DNA of 24,975 nt from Fundicoccus_A sp052115865 (GCF_052115865.1 NZ_JBQKME010000020.1:1-24975), one strand, 5' to 3'. Counted from the stretch's first letter, positions 7,602-16,771 are shown. Translations and numbers: made by a program. The notes: generated by a model not told the origin, from the letters alone.

Positions 7602-9109
7602 TGAAGAAGATGAAAACAATCATAAAAAGTTTTACTTTAATCTTTTTATTCAGTCTTTTTTTACCTACTATTATTTCCGCACAAGCGCCTTATCAATCAT
7701 TTACTTATGATTATTGGGAAGATCCAATCAATATCCCAGATCCTTATCTTCCTGAAGATACAATAACGGGTCAAGATTTAGAGAGTGGTTCATTCAGTAG
7801 CCCACAGGATTTTGCAGTAACAGAAGAAGGTCATATTTATATAGCAGATACAGGGAATCATCGAATTGTTATTTTAGATAACGACTATGAGTTTGTGGGA
7901 ATTATTGATGAATTCGAAAATGATGAAGGAGAGCTTGATCATTTTAGGAATCCTTCTGGTTTGTATATGTCAGAAAAAAATGAACTGTATATTGCTGATA
8001 CAAATAATAATCGGATTGTTGTATTGGATAATCAATTTAACTTTGTGAAATCTATTCAAAATCCAGAATCTGAAATTCTAGAAGAAAATTTTGTTTTTAC
8101 GCCATTAAAAGTCTCAGTTGATTACGCGGATAGAGTGTATGTTATTTCTAAGAATATGTATCAAGGGATTATGAGCTTTGATGAATTTGGGAATTTTACT
8201 GGTTTTAGTGGAACGATTAATGTCAATCTTTCATTTACAGAAAAAGTATGGCGTCTACTTTCAACAAAAGAGCAGCGTGCACGACAAATTTTATATATTC
8301 CTACTGAGTTTACGGGTATGGATATAGACCCAGATGGCTTTATTTATACTTCTAATATTGATGCCGAAGGTTTACAAGGATTAAGACGTTTGAATCCTAA
8401 AGGACAAGATGTCATTAAACAAAGTGTTCGGAATCACTTAGGCGGAGACCTATTTTATCGATCGAGTGGTGACTATTCGGGACCTTCAGCCTTTGTAGAT
8501 GTTTTGTATCGTGGTCGTGGTTTGTACTCTGCATTAGACTCAAAAAGAGGTAGAATTTTCACCTATGACGATGAAGGGAATCTATTATACATTTTTGGTG
8601 GGATAGGAACACAAAGAGGAACTTTTCGGCAACCAGTGGCACTGGAAATGTTAGGAGATAAATTGTTGGTTTTAGATGCATTAAACAATTCAATTCTAAC
8701 TTTTGCTCCTACTTATTACGGCAGTTTAATCAATGAAGCTACCGGGAAACGCTTTGAAGGCGATGAGAGTGAGACGGTTCGTCTTTGGGAGGAAGTTCTA
8801 AAACTGGATGCAAACAACGAATTTGCTTATAACGGGATTGGAAAATCTTACCTAACTTCTGGAGATAATGAAAAAGCCGTGGAATATTTATCACGTGGAA
8901 GAGATCGTGAATATTACTCGATTGCTTATAAACGCTATCGAAATGAACGTTTAAAAGAAAGTTTCAGTACGATTCTGACAATATTATTGATTACATTTAT
9001 TGCTTATTTAGTATTTAGATGGTTAAAGCAGAATAACAAATTGAAAAAACGGAAATTAAAGGAAGAAAAGCCGATAAAATTAAAAGAAGGAGGAGATGTC
9101 CATGTTTAA
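7601..9109 (+). CDS. Exported NHL-repeat beta-propeller protein with TPR and C-terminal membrane anchor
   Basis: A signal peptide ends near I-I-S-A-Q-A. NHL repeats follow, with Y-I-A-D-T-G-N-H-R-I and Y-I-A-D-T-N-N-N-R-I as clear repeats near residues 80-150 and further blades to about 370. A TPR-like helical segment (about 375-440, G-I-G-K-S-Y ... A-V-E-Y-L) comes next. One transmembrane helix (about 455-475) and a lysine-rich tail end the protein. The propeller and TPR should lie outside the membrane. The gene sits inside the importer operon, so a scaffolding or glycan-contact role for the transporter is likely but unproven. The reading frame is open from a GTG at 7598. ATG 7601 overlaps the previous stop, and ATG 7610 is a better-spaced alternative for AAGGAG. 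Confidence 0.75.
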   Translation: MKKMKTIIKSFTLIFLFSLFLPTIISAQAPYQSFTYDYWEDPINIPDPYLPEDTITGQDLESGSFSSPQDFAVTEEGHIYIADTGNHRIVILDNDYEFVGIIDEFENDEGELDHFRNPSGLYMSEKNELYIADTNNNRIVVLDNQFNFVKSIQNPESEILEENFVFTPLKVSVDYADRVYVISKNMYQGIMSFDEFGNFTGFSGTINVNLSFTEKVWRLLSTKEQRARQILYIPTEFTGMDIDPDGFIYTSNIDAEGLQGLRRLNPKGQDVIKQSVRNHLGGDLFYRSSGDYSGPSAFVDVLYRGRGLYSALDSKRGRIFTYDDEGNLLYIFGGIGTQRGTFRQPVALEMLGDKLLVLDALNNSILTFAPTYYGSLINEATGKRFEGDESETVRLWEEVLKLDANNEFAYNGIGKSYLTSGDNEKAVEYLSRGRDREYYSIAYKRYRNERLKESFSTILTILLITFIAYLVFRWLKQNNKLKKRKLKEEKPIKLKEGGDVHV

Positions 9110-9722
9110 GGAAAAAACGAAACATGCATTTTATACCTTAACTCATCCTTTTGATGGTTTTTATGAAATCCGTCATTTTGAAAAAGGGAGTATTTATCTC
9201 GCTTTATGTATTCTTTTCTTAGGATCCATATCTTTTTCATTGAATCGTCAATACGCTAGTTTTGTGGTAAATGATACAAATCCTTTAGATATCAATTCCT
9301 TTATTGATTTACTAGCCATAGCGGTTATTTTTCTATTATTTTGTGTAGGCAATTGGTCTATTACAACATTGATGGAAGGTGAAGGGCGTTTTAGAGATAT
9401 TGTCATAGCGACGGGCTATTCAATTCTACCTATTGTTTTGCTATTTATGCCCGCTACACTTTTTTCACATTTTATTGCTGCAGATGAAGAAGCTTTCTAC
9501 TTTCTATTTATTGCTTTATCAGTTATTTGGATGGTCTTATTAGTTTTTATTGGGAATATGACCATTCATAATTATAGTTTTTCTAAAGCACTAGCGACAA
9601 TGTTGATAACAATCATCGCAATGCTAATTATCTTATTTTTAATGGTGCTACTATTTTCTTTAGTGCAACAGATTTATTCGTTTTTAAGAAGTTTTTACAC
9701 AGAAATTATTTTCCGAAATTAG
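9102..9722 (+). CDS. Yip1-family polytopic membrane protein
   Basis: This protein of about 206 residues has roughly five hydrophobic segments. Its N-terminal T-H-P-F-D-G-F-Y-E-I-R is typical of bacterial Yip1-domain proteins. The family has no defined biochemical role in bacteria. ATG 9102 is preferred over in-frame ATG 9096 because AAGGAGG (9088-9094) then sits 7 bases away. The gene overlaps the end of the NHL gene and precedes the DUF5696 gene by 12 bases, so it is translated with the importer parts. Confidence 0.7.
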   Translation: MFKEKTKHAFYTLTHPFDGFYEIRHFEKGSIYLALCILFLGSISFSLNRQYASFVVNDTNPLDINSFIDLLAIAVIFLLFCVGNWSITTLMEGEGRFRDIVIATGYSILPIVLLFMPATLFSHFIAADEEAFYFLFIALSVIWMVLLVFIGNMTIHNYSFSKALATMLITIIAMLIILFLMVLLFSLVQQIYSFLRSFYTEIIFRN

Positions 9723-9734
9723 GAGGGAGTAAGC

Positions 9735-12305
9735 TTGAGAAAAAAACACATTTTACTAATCATATTGGTAATTGGTGTTGCATTAGCAACATATGGCATT
9801 TTTATAGCTACTCACTACTATCTATATGATGATTACTTAGCTTGGATACAACCCGCTTTAACAGCAGATGCGGGTAGTGAATTTGAAATGATTCCAGAAA
9901 GTAATGGGAATGTTCCGGGTATGCAGCTCGCTGCTGAGAATGATTTCTTTAAATTATATACCAATACTGAAACAACAAATGTCGCCATTTATGAAAAGGA
10001 AAGTGGCATGCTTGTGTTTACCAATCCACAAAATTCAACAGAAGATCCGATTGCCTCGGGTATCAATACATCTGAACTTCAGTCACAATTTGTGCTTGAA
10101 TATTATGATCAAAATCGAAATCGTATAAGGGTAAACAATTATGATATGAGTATTACTTCTGGTCAATTTCAGATAGAAAATATTGAAGATGGCTTACGTT
10201 ACACCTATACATTAGCGGACATGTCGAGTGTTACAGGAATCGTTCCTACGGTTATTAGTGAAGAACTATTAGAAAGTAAAGTATTAGCACATTTAGATGA
10301 AAGAGAAGCAAGAGATGTCCGTAGTAAATATTTGAATTCAACTGAAGTTGAAGGTGAATTGATACTTACTGAAAATGCGATTAAATCAGCTATTAGATTA
10401 GCAAGACTTAATGAATCTTTTGAAAAGGCAGGTTTTACTGCAGAAGATTATTTAGAACTTATGGGTGAAGGAGATAATTCTGCACCTTTTAGTGTAACCA
10501 TTGCTATCGAGTATCAGTTAACGGATACCGGACTCCGCGTTACCGTTCCAAAAGAATTAATTGAAGAATCTGAAGGAACAAGCATTGCTAATATTGAAGT
10601 CTTGAAGTTCTTTGGTGCCCAAGGAGTAGATGCTGAAGGCTATATGTTCGTTCCAAATGGTTCAGGCTCAATTATTGAAATGAATAATGGTAAAAAGAAT
10701 GAGGCATATAGGCAATATGTTTATGATATGGATGCTCCAGCTAAAAGTTATGTTGTAACTGAAGAACGTGAAATTGCTCAACTTCCTGTTTTTGGATTTG
10801 CTTATGAAGATGGTGCAGTCTTCGCCATTATTGAAGAGGGGGATGCTGTCTCACAAATAAATGCGGATGTTGCAGAGAAAAGAAATTCTTATAACTTTAT
10901 TTATCCTACTTACTCATTACGTGGTTATGAATTATTAAGTATGTTTGGTTCAACAGGAGTGACTGCTGATTTACCTGTTGTTGAAGAAGATATGTCAGAT
11001 ATTAGTTTTTCTATTCATTATAATATTCTACCTGGAGAAAATGTAGATTATTCAAGTATGGCTGTGTTTTATCAAAATTATTTAGTGGATCAAGGTATTT
11101 TATCTAAGAAAGAAGAACAAACAAATCTTCCATTTTATCTCGATATTGTAGGGGGTATCCAAAGGCAAAAAGAAATCCTCGGTGTTCCATACAATGGGAT
11201 GAAAGTAATGACCTCATTTGAAGAAGCCAATGAAATAGTCCAGAAGTTATCAATTGAAGGCGTATCTAATATTCGAACTAATTATTTAGGTTGGTTTAAT
11301 GGAGGATATTACCATGATATTGCTGAAAAGATTCGAGATGTGAATAAATTAGGTTCTGATGACGATTTATTAAAGCTTAAAGATCAAATCGAGTCGAGTG
11401 GAGGAAAGCTTTACGGAAATGTTGCCTTTCAATTAATTCCACAAACATCCAATAATTATAGTTTAAATTTAGAAAGTGCTAAGTATTATTCTGGCTTAGC
11501 TGTAGTTCGTGGGCAAGTTAATCCTAGTACACTGCGCGAAACAAGTTCCCTCGGCTATGATGAATCCGTCTATTCCTATATTTCACCTAAGTTTTTAAAC
11601 CGTTATGTAACAAGTTTTACTCAAGCTATAGAAGATTATGATTTTTCTGGGATTAGTTTAAGAGATTTAGGTAATGTTTTAACTTCGGACCGCAAGCGTA
11701 CAGAATCAATTAATCGCCAGGCTGCAAAAGATATTGTTATGCATGCTTTTGATGAACTGAATGCTACTGAAAAAGCTTTAATGGTAAATGCAGGAAATGC
11801 TTATTCTCTCGCTTATGCAGATGATTTAATTGATATACCAATGACTGGAACAGATTCGTATCTCATAGACTATCACGTACCTTTTTATCAAATGGTTATT
11901 CATGGGTATATTCCCTATGCTGGAGAGCCGATTAATTTAGGAGGTGAAGTGGATCAGCAAGCAATACTTCTTGATTTAATCGAAACGGGGAGTGCTCCAC
12001 GCTACATTTTTTCTTATGAAGATTCTGTTGAAATGAAGTACACTTCATTGAATTATTTATATTCCACACAATTCGAAACGTGGTTATCACAAGCTACTTC
12101 TATATACAATGAATTAAATGAAGTGAGTCAATCTGTTTTAAATAGTCATATTGTAAGTCATGAAGTCTTGTCAGCGGATGTTCGAAAAGTGACTTATGCT
12201 AATGGAGATATTTTTTACATCAATCGTTCAAAAAGGGAACAGGAAGTGGAGTCTCATACAATTCCTGAAATGGGATATATAAAGACTAAGGAGGAGAATA
12301 GTTGA
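9735..12305 (+). CDS. DUF5696-type membrane-anchored surface protein, glycosidase-like fold suspected
   Basis: This 856-residue protein starts at TTG after AGGAGGGAG. An N-terminal anchor (about residues 4-28) is not followed by a clear cleavage site, so the bulk should be outside the cell, tethered. It resembles the DUF5696 family found beside sugar ABC transporters. Segments such as G-I-S-L-R-D-L-G-N, M-V-N-A-G-N-A and V-P-F-Y-Q-M-V-I-H-G-Y follow a large beta-rich N-terminal region. They recall the beta-sandwich plus TIM-barrel layout of some glycosidases (GH101/GH129-like). That fold resemblance is from memory and catalysis is not established. It may bind or trim the oligosaccharide before import. 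Confidence 0.7.
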   Translation: MRKKHILLIILVIGVALATYGIFIATHYYLYDDYLAWIQPALTADAGSEFEMIPESNGNVPGMQLAAENDFFKLYTNTETTNVAIYEKESGMLVFTNPQNSTEDPIASGINTSELQSQFVLEYYDQNRNRIRVNNYDMSITSGQFQIENIEDGLRYTYTLADMSSVTGIVPTVISEELLESKVLAHLDEREARDVRSKYLNSTEVEGELILTENAIKSAIRLARLNESFEKAGFTAEDYLELMGEGDNSAPFSVTIAIEYQLTDTGLRVTVPKELIEESEGTSIANIEVLKFFGAQGVDAEGYMFVPNGSGSIIEMNNGKKNEAYRQYVYDMDAPAKSYVVTEEREIAQLPVFGFAYEDGAVFAIIEEGDAVSQINADVAEKRNSYNFIYPTYSLRGYELLSMFGSTGVTADLPVVEEDMSDISFSIHYNILPGENVDYSSMAVFYQNYLVDQGILSKKEEQTNLPFYLDIVGGIQRQKEILGVPYNGMKVMTSFEEANEIVQKLSIEGVSNIRTNYLGWFNGGYYHDIAEKIRDVNKLGSDDDLLKLKDQIESSGGKLYGNVAFQLIPQTSNNYSLNLESAKYYSGLAVVRGQVNPSTLRETSSLGYDESVYSYISPKFLNRYVTSFTQAIEDYDFSGISLRDLGNVLTSDRKRTESINRQAAKDIVMHAFDELNATEKALMVNAGNAYSLAYADDLIDIPMTGTDSYLIDYHVPFYQMVIHGYIPYAGEPINLGGEVDQQAILLDLIETGSAPRYIFSYEDSVEMKYTSLNYLYSTQFETWLSQATSIYNELNEVSQSVLNSHIVSHEVLSADVRKVTYANGDIFYINRSKREQEVESHTIPEMGYIKTKEENS

Positions 12306-13210
12306 TGCGGAATAGATTAACTTTAAGTCATAAACGTGCGATCACAGGGTTATTATTTATATCCCCATGGCTCATTGGCTTTCTTAGTTTTTATGTACGA
12401 AGTATTTTCCAAACAATAAACTTTTCTCTTAGTGAAGTGAGTGCTTTGGATACGGGAGGTTTTACCACTACATTTACTGGTTTAGAAAACTTTCGTTATG
12501 CTTTTACGCAAGATCCTGAATTTAATCAAATAATGACGAATACTATGGTCGATATGTTAGTGGATGTTCCTCTCATTATTTTCTTTTCATTATTTATTGC
12601 CTTATTACTAAATGGCAAGTTTAGAGGACGTACATTGATGCGAGCTATATTCTTCTTACCGGTCATTATGAATGCCGGTGCCATTAATGATGCCTTACAG
12701 CTTGCTCAGCAAAATGTTCTAGGAGGTGTCAGTGCTGTTGCTTCTGAAATAAGTGCCTCAGCAGAAGGCTTTAACTTAACGATATTACTGGATACCTTTG
12801 AATCCATTGGTTTTCCAGATTTTCTTCTAGAATATATCGTAGATGCAGTCTCTAGGATTTTTACAATCGTTCGAGCATCTGGTGTACAAATAGTGATTTT
12901 TATCGCTGCCTTACAAAGTATTCCATATGCTTTATATGAAGTAGCAAAAATTGAAGGTGCGACAACTTATGAAAGTTTTTGGAAAATAACTCTTCCAATG
13001 GTGTCTCCTTTGATTTTAACCAATGTAGTCTATACCATTGTTGATTCCTTCATTCAAAGTGAAGCTGTTGATAAAGCGCAGGAAGTAGCTTTTACAAGTT
13101 TTAACTATGGAGCCAGTTCTGCAATGAGTTTGATTAGTGCCGTCTTGGTTTGTACTGTTCTAGCTATTGTAAGTTATATTCTATCGAAAAGAACATTTTA
13201 CTATAACTAA
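12305..13210 (+). CDS. ABC sugar importer permease, second MalF-like subunit
   Basis: This protein of about 301 residues has six membrane segments and an EAA loop at 212-231 (E-V-A-K-I-E-G-A-T ... K-I-T-L-P). Its ATG overlaps the previous TGA by one base, with AAGGAGGAG upstream; an in-frame TTG at 12302 is less likely. Between the third and fourth membrane segments (about 128-190) there is a long hydrophilic stretch, longer than in the first permease pair, which may face the outside. It pairs with the next gene to form the second importer. Confidence 0.9.
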   Translation: MRNRLTLSHKRAITGLLFISPWLIGFLSFYVRSIFQTINFSLSEVSALDTGGFTTTFTGLENFRYAFTQDPEFNQIMTNTMVDMLVDVPLIIFFSLFIALLLNGKFRGRTLMRAIFFLPVIMNAGAINDALQLAQQNVLGGVSAVASEISASAEGFNLTILLDTFESIGFPDFLLEYIVDAVSRIFTIVRASGVQIVIFIAALQSIPYALYEVAKIEGATTYESFWKITLPMVSPLILTNVVYTIVDSFIQSEAVDKAQEVAFTSFNYGASSAMSLISAVLVCTVLAIVSYILSKRTFYYN

Positions 13211-13228
13211 AAAGAAAGGAGGAATTTT

Positions 13229-14221
13229 ATGGAATCGCTATATGAAGGGGACATCGTTAAGGAAGATAAATTAGACCAAATTGCAAAAAAAGATATAGAA
13301 AGGAGATTTCAACAAAAGTTTATTGATTTTATTGTTAATTTACTAAAATGGATTGTCCTAATCGGAGTAGCTTATATCATACTTGCTCCACTGATTAGCA
13401 TGTTTGCTAGTTCATTTTTTACCGCAGCAGATGTATACAATCCTTCTGTATTTTTAATCCCATTAGAAGGTACAATCAATAATTATGTAACATCTTTATT
13501 ACGTTTGGACTATTGGACGACATTAGGAAAAACTGTTTTCTATACGTCTTCCATTACAGTGATTCAAGTGTTTATTACATCAATGGTTGGTTACGGTTTT
13601 GCTAGGTTCAAGTTTCCATTTAAAAATGTTCTTTTTGCTTGTGTAATTTTAACGATTGTTATACCGACGCATACAATTATGATTCCACTTTATATGTTAT
13701 TCCGAAATTTTGATCCAGCAAATCTTTTCTCCACCTTTGGAGGAGAACCACAAAATTGGTTAGGCTCAACCAAACCAATTTATTTACTTACTTTATTTGG
13801 TAGTGGCTTACGTTCTGGATTGTTTATCTATATTTTTAATCAGTTTTTCCGTGGTTTACCTAAAGAAATTGAAGAAGCCGCTTTTATAGATGGTGCCAGC
13901 ACACTCTATACCTATTTACGAATCATGTTGCCAAATGCCTTGCCGTCAATTGTAACCGTTTCAGTGTTCTCAATGGTATGGCAGTACAATGATACATTTT
14001 ATGCGAAACTATTCGCAGTGAGCTCTGACTCTTTAATGAGTATGCGGATTTCAACTTTGAGATCAACCGTAGGATTTTTAGATGAGGTTAGAGATCCACT
14101 TGTTCAACAAGTATATTTATATGCTGGAATTGTACTGACGCTAATACCTATTTTGCTTTTCTACGTCTTGTTACAGCGCCAATTTATTGAAGGAATTGAA
14201 CGAAGTGGAGTAGTAGGATAA
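13229..14221 (+). CDS. ABC sugar importer permease, second MalG-like subunit
   Basis: This 330-residue protein has a charged N-terminus of 30 residues, six membrane segments and an EAA loop at 216-235 (E-E-A-A-F-I-D-G-A-S ... R-I-M-L-P). AAGGAGG precedes the ATG. It is partner to the permease upstream, with the solute-binding protein gene 21 bases downstream. No ATPase is encoded with this pair either. Confidence 0.92.
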   Translation: MESLYEGDIVKEDKLDQIAKKDIERRFQQKFIDFIVNLLKWIVLIGVAYIILAPLISMFASSFFTAADVYNPSVFLIPLEGTINNYVTSLLRLDYWTTLGKTVFYTSSITVIQVFITSMVGYGFARFKFPFKNVLFACVILTIVIPTHTIMIPLYMLFRNFDPANLFSTFGGEPQNWLGSTKPIYLLTLFGSGLRSGLFIYIFNQFFRGLPKEIEEAAFIDGASTLYTYLRIMLPNALPSIVTVSVFSMVWQYNDTFYAKLFAVSSDSLMSMRISTLRSTVGFLDEVRDPLVQQVYLYAGIVLTLIPILLFYVLLQRQFIEGIERSGVVG

Positions 14222-14242
14222 AAATTAAAAGGAGAAAATATA

Positions 14243-15604
14243 ATGAATAAAAAATGGCAATTTATTATTTTATCAGTAGCAATGTTAATCTTGGGTGCAT
14301 TTAGTTCAACTACAGTATTAGCAACAGAAGGAGCAGATGAAGATCCTTTTGCGCAGTATCCAGCGATTGATATGGAAGGCAGAACTATTAAGATTGCAAC
14401 ATGGTGGGATTTCTTCTATGATAGCCGCCACACTGACCCAATGGATAACCCTGGAGTGAATAACACTGAAACTGCTCAAATGGAAATTGATAACATTCGT
14501 CGAATTGAAGAAAAATATAATGTAAGAATTGAATTTAGCAATTTAGGTTGGGAAGGTATGATTGATAGTATCAATACTTCAGTTGTATCAGGAACACCAG
14601 ATTATGATATTTATACAGCTGACTTACAATTCGGTCTTGCACCTGCTATGAATGGCTATGCAATGCCAGTCAGTGAATATGCACCTGAGTATTCAGATAT
14701 TATGAATGATCAAATCGTTATGAAACCTTATGAAACATTTGGAGAAACATACTTCTTCACAGAAACATCATTACCTCTAGGTGGAACATATATGTTTTAT
14801 AATGCCACAATGTTAGATGAATTAGGATTGGAAGATCCCAATGAATTGCTAGCAAACGGTGAATGGACATGGGAAAAATTTGCTGAGATGACGAAACAGC
14901 TAACTCGTGATACAGACGGAGATGGAAATATCGATGTGTATGGTTTCGGGGGAGTAACTACAGATACAACTAATGAATTTGTTGCTTCTAATGGTGGAGG
15001 AATTGCTAAAGAATTAACAGAAGGATTAAGTTCACCAGAAACAGTTGAAGCACTTGAGTTTATTTATAATATGTACAATGTTGATAATATTGCTAAACCT
15101 TATACAGATAACTGGGAAGAACAACAATTAGCATGGGTAGATGGTGAAGTTGCTTTTGCACCAGTACAGGCATTTAGTTTAGTTTCAAATGGTCCAGAAC
15201 TAAGTTTTGATTACCGCATTGTGAAATGGCCTCAAGGTCCAAATGGCGATGGAACTCAAGCTGGAGAACCAATTGTTAATTATTACTTCATACCAAAAGG
15301 GGTAGAGGACGCAGAAGCAGTTTATCAAGTATTCGAAGAATTCCGTAACTGGTTTGTCTTTGATGAATCTTATCGTGATAATTATGACTGGATTGAAACT
15401 GGATTTACTAATCTAGATGATTTAGATTTAGCAATGGAAATTGGCAATATGGGTAACGGTGATTTATGGAAAGTTGCAGACGTTAATGGAGCGGTTGGAG
15501 AAGCAGCGTACAATATCTTTATGGGTGAAATGACAGTTTCTCAAGCGGTTGAATCTTACAAACAAATCTTACAAGACGGTTTAGACAGTTTCAAATCTGA
15601 ATGA
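14243..15604 (+). CDS. Extracellular sugar-binding protein of the second importer
   Basis: This 453-residue family 1 solute-binding protein shows I-K-I-A-T-W-W-D-F early, G-T-P-D-Y-D-I-Y and M-F-Y-N-A-T-M-L-D-E-L. A calcium-loop-like segment D-T-D-G-D-G-N-I-D-V-Y-G (223-234) is common in these proteins. The signal peptide ends S-S-T-T-V-L-A (cleavage after 27) and contains no cysteine, so it is not a lipoprotein. That is unusual for a Gram-positive binding protein. AAAGGAG lies close to the ATG. A stable hairpin follows the gene and may protect its mRNA. Confidence 0.9.
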   Translation: MNKKWQFIILSVAMLILGAFSSTTVLATEGADEDPFAQYPAIDMEGRTIKIATWWDFFYDSRHTDPMDNPGVNNTETAQMEIDNIRRIEEKYNVRIEFSNLGWEGMIDSINTSVVSGTPDYDIYTADLQFGLAPAMNGYAMPVSEYAPEYSDIMNDQIVMKPYETFGETYFFTETSLPLGGTYMFYNATMLDELGLEDPNELLANGEWTWEKFAEMTKQLTRDTDGDGNIDVYGFGGVTTDTTNEFVASNGGGIAKELTEGLSSPETVEALEFIYNMYNVDNIAKPYTDNWEEQQLAWVDGEVAFAPVQAFSLVSNGPELSFDYRIVKWPQGPNGDGTQAGEPIVNYYFIPKGVEDAEAVYQVFEEFRNWFVFDESYRDNYDWIETGFTNLDDLDLAMEIGNMGNGDLWKVADVNGAVGEAAYNIFMGEMTVSQAVESYKQILQDGLDSFKSE

Positions 15605-15637
15605 GAAGCAGATAAATCAACAGATTCTACTACACAA

Positions 15638-15655
15638 CTCCCTGGAGACAGGGAG
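15638..15655 (+). other. Intercistronic GNRA-loop hairpin after the binding-protein gene
   Basis: CTCCCTG and CAGGGAG form a perfect 7-bp GC-rich stem closed by a GAGA tetraloop, in the 108-base gap between the binding-protein gene and the GH26 gene. No T-run follows, so it is not a classical terminator. A 3' mRNA stabiliser or processing point that lets the binding protein outproduce downstream enzymes is the likely role. Confidence 0.55.
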
Positions 15656-15712
15656 CTGTTAGGTAGGTTCACAGATTTCTTAACAAATGTTTTCGACAAA
15701 AGAGGTACAGAG

Positions 15713-16744
15713 ATGAAAAACACATATATAAGTAATGAAATATATAATGTTAATCCAACATTAGTGAATCCGAATGCAACAGATGAAGCAAAACGTCTAA
15801 TGAATTTTTTAACCGATCAATATGGTGAAAATATTATCTCTGGACAAACTTCGAATGAAGGACATTTAGGAAAAGAATTTTCAGCAATTCAAAGAGAAAC
15901 TGCTGGGAAAATACCTGCTATTTTAAGTCTAGATTTTATTGATGAATCAGCTTCTCGTAAATCTAGAGAACAAGGCCCTGATGTTTTGGAACATGCAAGG
16001 AAGTTCCATGAATTAGGTGGGATTATCACTTTTATGTGGCATTGGAATGCTCCAGAACCTTATTTATATAATACTAAGGAGAATCCTTGGTGGAGCGGTT
16101 TTTATACCGAGCATACAAATATTGACCTAGCAGCGATAATGGATGGACGAGATCCACAAGGCTATGATTTGTTGGTTAAAGAAATGGATGACATAGCCAT
16201 GCTCTTAAAGGAACTTTCCGATGAGAAAATACCTATTCTCTGGAGACCACTTCATGAAGCAAGTGGTGGCTGGTTCTGGTGGGGAGATAGTGGTCCAGAA
16301 CCCTTTATTGAACTTTGGCGATTAATGTATGATCGCTATGTAAATATACATAATTTGGATAATTTAATCTGGGTTTGGAATGGCCAAGCTAAAGATTGGT
16401 ATCCAGGTGATGAGTATGTGGATTTAATTGGAGAAGATATTTATGCCGGTAAGCATGAGTATGGTACGCAATATGACCGTTTCGTACAAGCGATTAATTA
16501 TACGGATCAAACTAAAATGATTGTATTATCTGAAAATGGAACACTACCCAATCCAGATTTGTTAATCGATGAAGGGGTAATGTGGGGCTATTTTACAAGT
16601 TGGAATGGTGAGTTTGTGGTAGATGAAGAAGGGGAGTATTCTGAAGAATACACATCTAAGGAAATACTTTTAAAAGTCTACCATCATGAGAGTGTTTTAA
16701 CTCTAGAAGATATACCTGATCTCACGAATTATCCGTTGCCGTAA
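15713..16744 (+). CDS. GH26 endo-beta-1,4-mannanase, cytoplasmic
   Basis: This GH26 enzyme cleaves internal beta-1,4-mannosidic bonds with retention. Family motifs seen are I-I-S-G-Q (41-45), T-F-M-W-H-W-N-A-P (106-114), W-R-P-L-H-E-A-S-G-G-W-F-W-W-G with acid/base E182, and V-L-S-E-N-G with nucleophile E274. It has 343 residues, one catalytic domain, no signal peptide and no binding module. It must therefore act on oligosaccharides inside the cell rather than on polymer outside. AGAGG lies upstream of the ATG. It follows the transporter operon and precedes the DUF624 gene by a few bases. Confidence 0.9.
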   Translation: MKNTYISNEIYNVNPTLVNPNATDEAKRLMNFLTDQYGENIISGQTSNEGHLGKEFSAIQRETAGKIPAILSLDFIDESASRKSREQGPDVLEHARKFHELGGIITFMWHWNAPEPYLYNTKENPWWSGFYTEHTNIDLAAIMDGRDPQGYDLLVKEMDDIAMLLKELSDEKIPILWRPLHEASGGWFWWGDSGPEPFIELWRLMYDRYVNIHNLDNLIWVWNGQAKDWYPGDEYVDLIGEDIYAGKHEYGTQYDRFVQAINYTDQTKMIVLSENGTLPNPDLLIDEGVMWGYFTSWNGEFVVDEEGEYSEEYTSKEILLKVYHHESVLTLEDIPDLTNYPLP

Positions 16745-16771
16745 ATATAAAGAGTGGAAAGGGAAGAGAAA

